DNA of 41,307 nt from Stenotrophomonas sp. HITSZ_GD. GTDB lineage: Bacteria > Pseudomonadota > Gammaproteobacteria > Xanthomonadales > Xanthomonadaceae. This document shows, in pieces, positions 9,131-15,079 of this stretch; position 1 is the first letter of the stretch, and the number at the start of each line of letters is the position of its first letter. The notes under the pieces were generated by a model. That model saw only the letters and a program-made list of their open reading frames with translations. It searched no databases and had not been told where the DNA came from. The translations under genes and the position numbers were made by a program. The DNA is taken from positions 1-41,307 of the forward strand of contig NZ_JARQXB010000023.1 of the NCBI RefSeq assembly GCF_029543105.1, read 5' to 3'.

Positions 9131-11370
9131 CGGGGATCTCCATAGAAAATGCCACGGCCACCGGTCGCGAAATACACCCGCCCGGGCAGGCGCGGGTCGC
9201 CGGTGATGGCGTAGGGGCGGCCGAACCGGTGCGCGTCGTCGTCGATGCGCTGCCAGTGTGCCCCCTCGTCGGTCGAGCGGAACACCCCGCTCAATCCGTC
9301 GATGCGGCCGGCCAGGTACAACACCGGCGGTGCGCCCGCCGCCAGCGGCGCGCCCAGGCCGAGCGCGCGCGCCTCTTCCATCGTCGCCAGCGTGCGCAGC
9401 TGGCCGTCCTGCCAGCGCTGCACGCCGGCCTGCGGGCTGGCGAGATACACCACGCCCGCGCGCCAGGGATCGGGCCGCAGCTGCGGGCGCGTGCGCTCCA
9501 CGCGCGATGGCGTGCCGACCTGCAGGCCGGTATCGGTGAAGGAAGCGCCGCCGTCGGTGCTGGTGAAGAAATCGCCGGTCGCGGCATCCACGCCGTACCA
9601 GCGCCGCGGATCGACGCGGTCGGCCTCGATGAGGATCGTCGCCGGCACGCCGCGCACGGCCTGCCAATGCGCGCCGAAGTCGTCGGTGGCCCACGCGCCT
9701 TGTGCGTTGACCGGCGCCCAGATCACGCGCCGGCCGTCGGCGGCGATCGCCAGGTGGCCGGCGCCCTCGCCTTGCGGCGGTTCGCTGGCGAACGCCTGCC
9801 AGTGCGCGCCGCCGTCGCGCGAGAACTGCGCGCGGATTTCGTTGTGGCGCCGGTTGCGCACGGTGCCGCTGCGTACCACCACCTGCGGCTGCTGGCCGGC
9901 GGCATCGATGCTCTCGCCGTTGGTCAGGCGCGGGCCGTCGTACTGCATCTGCGCGCGGTCGAGGTCGTCGTGGCGGAAGCCGTCGATGTCGCCCAGCGCG
10001 CTGAGCAGGTGCGCGCCGGCCATCGGGCTGTGCAGGTCGAGGGGAACCGTCTCTTCCAGGCCGGCGTCCTGGAACCACCATTGCAGGGGGGTGTGGCCGT
10101 CGTCGGCGGCGCCCAGGTTGCGCGAGGCCCAGATGCCGTAGCCGGTGACGAACAGCGCGTGGTCGCTGTCGTGGGGATCGATGACCACCGAGGCCATCCA
10201 GTGGGGCGTGGCCTGTACCGTCCACGGTGCAAGGGAATGATCGAATTCGGATTGGTCGAACAGCGGCCGCCAGGTGCTGCCACCGTCCAGGCTGCGGAAC
10301 AGGTCGTCGCGCGGCGAATAGCGGCGGAAGGTGCTGGCGAGCAGCACGCGCGGGTCGTGCGGGTCCACCGCGACGGCGCCCCACCCGAAGCCGGGGCCCT
10401 GCGCCGGCTGCGGCGCGGGGCTGATATCGGTCCAGCGGCCGCTGCGCGGCTGGTATTTCCACAGCGCGCCGTTGGCCATCAGGTCCGGGCCGGGTTCGTC
10501 GCCGTAGGTGAGGTACCAGCTGCCGTCGCCGCCGGGCACCATGTGGCTGGGGCGGAACCGCGTCGGCTGGCCGGGGACCGGCTGCCAGTGCGCGCCGCCG
10601 TCTTCGGAGACGAACACGCTTTGCCCGGTCGTGGAGACGCCGGCATACAGGCGGGGCGTCGCGCGGCCGGGTTGGCCGCTGGCCGCATCGAAGGCGATGA
10701 ACACGATGCCGATCTTCTGCTCGTGGCCGACATGGTTGCGCGCCCGCGAACCCGGCGCGGTGGCCGCTTCGGGGAACGCGGCCACGCGCTGCCAGCTTTC
10801 ACCGCGGTCGGTACTGCGCCACAGGCCGGAATCGCGCGAGCCCAGGAACAGGATGCGCCCGTCGTGCGGATCGACCGCGATGCGCTCGCCGTTGCCGCGC
10901 CCCAGTTCGTTGCCGCCGAGCTTGAACGGCAGGTCGGTGCGCGCGAACGTGCGGCCGCGGTCGTGCGAACGCAGGATCGCCGCGTTGCCGGCGCGTTCGT
11001 GCATGTAGGTGCCGGCGGCCAGGTAAAGCGCGTCCGGGTCGTTCGGATCGACGGCCATGCCGTCGATGCCCATGAGGTTCTCGTCCTCGGCGCCGATCCA
11101 GTCGGTCAGCGCGATCCAGCGCTGCTGGGCGTCGTCCCAGCGATAGGCGCCGCCGACATCGGTGCGCGCATACAGCAGCCCCGGTTCGGTGGGGTGGAAC
11201 AGCAGGCCGCTGACGAACCCGCCGCCACCGATGGCCACGCTGCGCCATTGATACGGCACCGCATCCACCGCCCAGGCGGGCACGGCGCACAGCCACAACA
11301 GCCCGAGCCACGCGAGGCTTCGGCACGCGTCGGCAAAAGTCTGGCAGGCACGGGGCATGGACTTGCCCAT
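9127..11370 (-). CDS. GH74 endo-xyloglucanase
   Basis: A 747-residue family 74 endo-beta-1,4-glucanase, the enzyme that cuts the xyloglucan backbone outside the cell. A signal peptide (about 1-36, hydrophobic core WLGLLWLCAV) precedes two seven-bladed beta-propellers built from repeats of the type STDGG.W / DPHD. The two catalytic aspartates are seen as Asp71 in ARTDVGGAY and Asp461 in ALGDIDGF, equivalent to the pair known in other GH74 enzymes. The start at 11370 is a reasonable choice, with GGGGAG 11-12 nt upstream; ATG 11358 is an alternative that still leaves a signal peptide. It is the first hydrolase after the receptor, separated by 108 nt that include a terminator-like hairpin. Confidence 0.93.
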   Translation of the reverse strand: MGKSMPRACQTFADACRSLAWLGLLWLCAVPAWAVDAVPYQWRSVAIGGGGFVSGLLFHPTEPGLLYARTDVGGAYRWDDAQQRWIALTDWIGAEDENLMGIDGMAVDPNDPDALYLAAGTYMHERAGNAAILRSHDRGRTFARTDLPFKLGGNELGRGNGERIAVDPHDGRILFLGSRDSGLWRSTDRGESWQRVAAFPEAATAPGSRARNHVGHEQKIGIVFIAFDAASGQPGRATPRLYAGVSTTGQSVFVSEDGGAHWQPVPGQPTRFRPSHMVPGGDGSWYLTYGDEPGPDLMANGALWKYQPRSGRWTDISPAPQPAQGPGFGWGAVAVDPHDPRVLLASTFRRYSPRDDLFRSLDGGSTWRPLFDQSEFDHSLAPWTVQATPHWMASVVIDPHDSDHALFVTGYGIWASRNLGAADDGHTPLQWWFQDAGLEETVPLDLHSPMAGAHLLSALGDIDGFRHDDLDRAQMQYDGPRLTNGESIDAAGQQPQVVVRSGTVRNRRHNEIRAQFSRDGGAHWQAFASEPPQGEGAGHLAIAADGRRVIWAPVNAQGAWATDDFGAHWQAVRGVPATILIEADRVDPRRWYGVDAATGDFFTSTDGGASFTDTGLQVGTPSRVERTRPQLRPDPWRAGVVYLASPQAGVQRWQDGQLRTLATMEEARALGLGAPLAAGAPPVLYLAGRIDGLSGVFRSTDEGAHWQRIDDDAHRFGRPYAITGDPRLPGRVYFATGGRGIFYGDPR

Positions 11371-11424
11371 CGGTCGTCAGGCTCCCCTAGCTGGCCGATG
11401 GCGGGGCCATCGGAGGGTAAAACA

Positions 11425-11456
11425 CCGATCCGGCGGCGCGAGGCACGCCGGATCGG
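11425..11456 (-). terminator. Terminator-like hairpin between receptor and GH74 gene (possible attenuator)
   Basis: A perfect 11-bp inverted repeat (CCGATCCGGCG / CGCCGGATCGG) lies 23 nt past the receptor stop codon. On the transcribed strand it is followed by TGTTTTA, only a short T run. The downstream genes lack an obvious promoter, so it probably lowers rather than abolishes read-through, giving more receptor than enzyme message. It could also protect the 3' end of a processed receptor mRNA. Confidence 0.6.
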
Positions 11457-11478
11457 AGACGCACTTCCTACGGCGCGT

Positions 11479-14220
11479 TCAGTAGCTGGCCCGCACGGTG
11501 AAGCCGTAGCGACGGTCGTTGATCACGAAGTCGCGGTAACGGGATTCGAAGCCCGTGTAGCTTTCGTTGCGGGTATCCAGCAGGTTGGTGCCGTCCAGCG
11601 AGACCGACCACACATCGTTGATGTTGTAGCGGATCGAGGCATCCAGCTGGCCGAAGCCCTTGTTGTAGACCGGCAGGTTGCCGGTGCCGTTGCCGGCGGT
11701 GGTCACCAGCCAGTCGCTGCGCCAGTTGTAGGCCACGCGGGCCTGGAACTTCGGCAGCTCGTAGCTGAGGATCACGTTGTAGCTGTTCTTCGACAGGCCT
11801 TCCAGCGGCACAACCAACTGGTTGCCGTTGGTATCGGTCGCGTTCGGGCTCGGGGCTTCCGAATCGACGTAGGTGTAGTTGGTCTGCAGGCCGAAGCCGC
11901 TCAGCCAACCCGGCAGGAAATCGAAGAACTGGGTGTAGCCGATTTCGGCGCCCTTGATGGTGCCTTCGTCGCCGTTGACCGGGCGGCTGATTTCCCACAG
12001 CTGGCCGTCGTAGACCTCTTCGAACACCGCGTTGGCGATGAAGCCCTTGACCTTCTTGTAGAACACCGTGCCGTACACCATCGAGCCCTTGCCGAAGTAC
12101 CACTCCAGCGCGGTGTCGAACTGGTCGGCGGTCATCGGGTCGAGGTCGGGGTTACCCGCTGAACCGGTGCGCAGCGTGCCGGTGCCGGTATCGGTCGTGC
12201 TCAGGCTGAGGTTCGGGTTCATCTTGTCGAACGTGGGGCGCGAGATGCCGCGCGAGGCGGCGAAGCGCCACTGCAGGTTGTCCTTGAGGAACCAGCGCAG
12301 GTTCAGGCTCGGCAGCACTTCGGTGTAGGTCTTGTCGACCGAGATCGGCAGCAGGCCGCCACCCTCGGCGTCGGTCGCGGTGCGCACGCCGTTGGAGCTG
12401 ACCTCGGTGCGCACGATGCGCACGCCGATGTTGCCGTCGAACGGCACCGAGGCGTCGTCCACGCCGAAGCGCAGCAGGCCGTACGCGGTGTAGGTCTTCT
12501 CGCCCTGGGTGTTGATGTTGTTGGGGCCGAACACCAGCGGGTCGGCGCCGAACGCCTTCAGGGTCTGCTCGTAGTTCTCCACCGCCGAGTCGGCCGCGGT
12601 GTAGGTCGGCCCGAACAGGAAGCTGTCGCCGCGGAAGAAGTCGTTGATCGGGTTCTGCACCAGCTGCACGCTGGGGTAGTCGGAGAACGCGGCGCCGGCA
12701 CAGCCGTTGAGGCACATGAAGCGCCATACGTTGCCCTTGTTGGTCGCGTCGCGGTCGGTGTAGCGCACGCCGGCCTTGAAGCTGCGGGCGAAGCCGTCGT
12801 CGAACGCCAGGTCCATGTCGGTGCGCCAGGCGAACTGCTTGGCCTTGTTGTCGTCCTTGTTGTCCAGGTGCCACTTCCAGCCGACGTAGTTGGCCGGGTT
12901 GCCCAGGTAGTTGGCACTGCCATCCTTGCCGGTGAAGACCAGGCTGGGCAGGTCGCCGCTCAGGTCCATGGTGTACAGGGCGTTGCCTGCGGCCACTTCA
13001 TCCAGGCCGGTGGCCACGATGTAGCGGGTGCCCTTGGTGGTGGCATCGACGTACTGGAAGTCGGTGCTCAGGTTCAGGCGGTCGTTGACGCGCCAGGTCG
13101 CACCGGCCGAGTAATCGGTGGTGATCGAGTGGCGGGTGGTGAGGCTGGTGTTCGAGTCGACCGGGGTGTTCTGGAAGGTGCCCTTGACGAACTCGTTGCG
13201 GTCGTTGACCACGAAGTCGTTGGCGCCGGCGGCCGGGATCATGTCCGCGCCGCTGCTGTAGCCGAAGATCGAGTAGTCATGCCACTGGAAGTCGTAGTCC
13301 GAGCGCATCACCTGCGCGTAGACCTCCACGTCGTCGTTCGGGCGCCACTGCAGGGCGGCCGCGCCGGTCTTGCGCTTGCGGTCGCCTTCGGTGGTATTGA
13401 TGCCGGCGCCGTGCGGAACGTAGACCTCCTGGCCTTCGTAGCCGGGAATGTTGGTCTGGGTGTACCACGGTTCGATGGAGATGGTGTCCTGGCGGAACGA
13501 GCCATCCTGCTGGGAGAGGTTCACCAGCAGGCCGATCTCGCCGATGCCGGTCTGCCAGCGGTCGGAGAACAGGCCGGAGAACGCGGTCTCGCCCTTGTCG
13601 GCCAGGTCGTAGTAGTTGTACTGGGCGCTGCCGGCGATCTTCATGCCGTCGTAGTCGAACGGCAGGCGGGTGCGCAGGTCGACGGTGCCGCCCAGGCCGC
13701 CTTCGATCATGTCGGCCGAGGGGTTCTTGTAGACGTTGACGCCGGCGAGCAGTTCGGCCGAGACGTCTTCCAGGCTCAGGCCGCGGCCGTCGTTGGCGGT
13801 GAAGATGTCGCGGCCGTTGAGCTCGGTGCGGACCTGGGTGAGGCCGCGGATGGCGATGGTGCTGCCTTCGCCGTAGCTGCGGGCGATCTGGATGCCGGAG
13901 ATGCGCTGCAGGGCTTCGGCGACGTTATTGTCGGGGAGCTTGCCGATATCCTCGGCGACGATGGAGTCGACGATCTGCTCGGCGTTCTGCTTGACGAGCT
14001 GGGCCTTGGTGACCGAGCTGCGGGTGCCGGTGACCTGGACGGTATCGAGCTGGGTGGCGGCGGTATCGGCCGGCTTGTCTTCCTGGGTGGCGTCCTGGGC
14101 GTAGGCCTGCGCGCTCAGCAGCGCGGCGACGCTGACAGCCATGACCGAACGACGGAAGTTGCGGATCGAACGCGAACCCACGACCGAGCCTGCCGGAACG
14201 TGGCGGTATTGCACTGACAT
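11479..14220 (-). CDS. TonB-dependent receptor (xyloglucan oligosaccharide uptake)
   Basis: A 913-residue outer-membrane receptor of the large Xanthomonas/Caulobacter carbohydrate class. A signal peptide ends near AYAQ-DATQ, followed by a TonB-box-like LDTVQVTG, the plug domain (IVAEDIGKLPDNNVAEALQRISG; KNPSADMIEGGLGGTVDLRT) and a 22-stranded barrel ending in RRYGFTVRASY with the usual C-terminal aromatic residue. It would import xyloglucan oligosaccharides using TonB/ExbBD energy. ATG 14220 is chosen because GGGAGG lies just upstream and the signal peptide begins there; the frame runs open 16 codons further. A long untranslated leader (about 200 nt) and a CCAAT dyad are upstream. Its plug resembles that of the neighbouring receptor. 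The ligand is inferred from the locus only. Confidence 0.93.
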   Translation of the reverse strand: MSVQYRHVPAGSVVGSRSIRNFRRSVMAVSVAALLSAQAYAQDATQEDKPADTAATQLDTVQVTGTRSSVTKAQLVKQNAEQIVDSIVAEDIGKLPDNNVAEALQRISGIQIARSYGEGSTIAIRGLTQVRTELNGRDIFTANDGRGLSLEDVSAELLAGVNVYKNPSADMIEGGLGGTVDLRTRLPFDYDGMKIAGSAQYNYYDLADKGETAFSGLFSDRWQTGIGEIGLLVNLSQQDGSFRQDTISIEPWYTQTNIPGYEGQEVYVPHGAGINTTEGDRKRKTGAAALQWRPNDDVEVYAQVMRSDYDFQWHDYSIFGYSSGADMIPAAGANDFVVNDRNEFVKGTFQNTPVDSNTSLTTRHSITTDYSAGATWRVNDRLNLSTDFQYVDATTKGTRYIVATGLDEVAAGNALYTMDLSGDLPSLVFTGKDGSANYLGNPANYVGWKWHLDNKDDNKAKQFAWRTDMDLAFDDGFARSFKAGVRYTDRDATNKGNVWRFMCLNGCAGAAFSDYPSVQLVQNPINDFFRGDSFLFGPTYTAADSAVENYEQTLKAFGADPLVFGPNNINTQGEKTYTAYGLLRFGVDDASVPFDGNIGVRIVRTEVSSNGVRTATDAEGGGLLPISVDKTYTEVLPSLNLRWFLKDNLQWRFAASRGISRPTFDKMNPNLSLSTTDTGTGTLRTGSAGNPDLDPMTADQFDTALEWYFGKGSMVYGTVFYKKVKGFIANAVFEEVYDGQLWEISRPVNGDEGTIKGAEIGYTQFFDFLPGWLSGFGLQTNYTYVDSEAPSPNATDTNGNQLVVPLEGLSKNSYNVILSYELPKFQARVAYNWRSDWLVTTAGNGTGNLPVYNKGFGQLDASIRYNINDVWSVSLDGTNLLDTRNESYTGFESRYRDFVINDRRYGFTVRASY

Positions 14221-14603
14221 GGTGCTCCCTCCCAGGACGCATGTACTGAATTTTTTGGCGGTGGTCACACGGGATGCGTGCCCTGCCCTCGATTTTTGTC
14301 TGCGGCTGGTCCGGCCCAGGCTCTAATGGCGTCGGTATCGGCGCGGGTTCGGGACGGATGGTCCCCTACCCATGTTCAGCTGCGGCGGCAGGATAGGCTC
14401 GGCCTCCCATGCCATACCAATGAAATATTGGGCGCGAAGTATAAACATTTCGTATACAGCGGTTGGATGGCTGTCCTGGCGATGGCTGCGCGGATGTCCT
14501 GCCGTTGCCGTATCGGTCAGGCGTGGCAATGGGTCGCGGATGTGGTGGCTTTGGCGGCTGGTGCGCCGGCTTGCTGAGACACGGCCCTGCGGGGGCGTCG
14601 CGC
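14221..14603 (-). other. Receptor gene leader and promoter region without a gene
   Basis: This 383-bp stretch holds the ribosome-binding site (GGGAGG), an untranslated leader of about 200 nt with a small GGGAC/GTCCC hairpin (14351-14365), the CCAAT dyad and the TATACT hexamer. Between about 14467 and 14603 nothing recognisable is seen. Confidence 0.5.
14417..14431 (-). promoter_or_regulatory. CCAAT-N5-ATTGG dyad, probable operator of receptor 11479-14220
   Basis: The perfect dyad CCAATGAAATATTGG is centred 204 bp upstream of the receptor start and flanked by CGCGC. In the gene direction a good -10 hexamer, TATACT (14443-14438), lies just before it, which would place the dyad at or just after the transcription start. 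No consensus -35 is visible at the right distance. A near-identical dyad sits at the same distance before the second receptor gene (18224-18239). Confidence 0.5.
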
Positions 14604-14713
14604 GGCATCCGGTGGCGCCCCCGGTTCGGGACACGCCGTGAACCCATCCATGGGGGCTCGTAGGCGACATCCATGTCGCCTACGGTCCCGAACCGGGGGC
14701 GCCACCGAATGCC
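14604..14713 (-). repeat. T-shaped palindromic intergenic element, copy 2 (inverted, long arms)
   Basis: The same element in reverse orientation. The outer stem (14604-14632 with 14685-14713) pairs at 28 of 29 positions and has a sequence different from the other copies. Hairpin 1 is unchanged (14659-14684). Hairpin 2 reads CCCAT-GG-ATGGG on the element strand instead of TCCAT-GG-ATGGA, so both partners of one base pair have changed together. It lies between the two receptor transcription units. Confidence 0.9.
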
Positions 14714-14870
14714 CGATCCCTCCACACCACGGACCGAACTTCAAAAACAACCACCCTCAGACCACTTCTCGTTCATGCGGATAAGCCATGCGTCGCGGTA
14801 ACACCCGCGGGCACTCATCGAAGCGGCCGTGTTTTTGATCTTCGATCGGTCTCGGTGGACGATCGGGCGT

Positions 14871-14970
14871 CCGGTGGCGGACCCTTGCCGGGACCGTAGG
14901 CGACATGGATGTCGCCTACGAGCCTCCATGGATGGATTCACGGCGTGTCCCGGCAAGGGTCCGCCACCGG
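14871..14970 (+). repeat. T-shaped palindromic intergenic element, copy 3 (complete)
   Basis: The most perfect copy. The outer arms 14871-14894 and 14947-14970 are a perfect 24-bp inverted repeat (starting CCGGTGGCGGACCC). Hairpin 1 is at 14895-14920 and hairpin 2 at 14925-14936. The core is identical to copies 1 and 4. It faces copy 2, 157 bp away, and lies downstream of the terminator of the receptor gene 15080-18037. The 157 bp between the two copies contain no recognisable gene. Confidence 0.92.
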
Positions 14971-15041
14971 GCGCCGTGCAAGATGTGCGAGCTGTTCAAG
15001 CCGCGCAAGCCATGCAAGCCATGCATCGCGAATCCAGACAT

Positions 15042-15065
15042 AAAAAGGGGCCGCGAAGCGGCCCC
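15042..15065 (-). terminator. Rho-independent terminator of receptor gene 15080-18037
   Basis: GGGGCCGC-GAA-GCGGCCCC stem followed on the minus strand by TTTTT, 14 nt after the stop codon. It should separate this receptor's transcript from the downstream receptor-enzyme operon. Confidence 0.85.
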
Positions 15066-15079
15066 ACCCAAACCCCCAC

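Noticed and set aside
7208-10462. An apparent 1084-residue protein joining sequence inside GH74 to the acetylesterase
   Set aside because: The upstream 444 codons are the wrong frame of GH74; the real start at 9130 has a signal peptide and a ribosome-binding site.
9229-12162. Long plus-strand frame (977 codons) spanning GH74 and the receptor end
   Set aside because: Antisense to two well-supported genes, with no recognisable motif; a GC-skew artefact.
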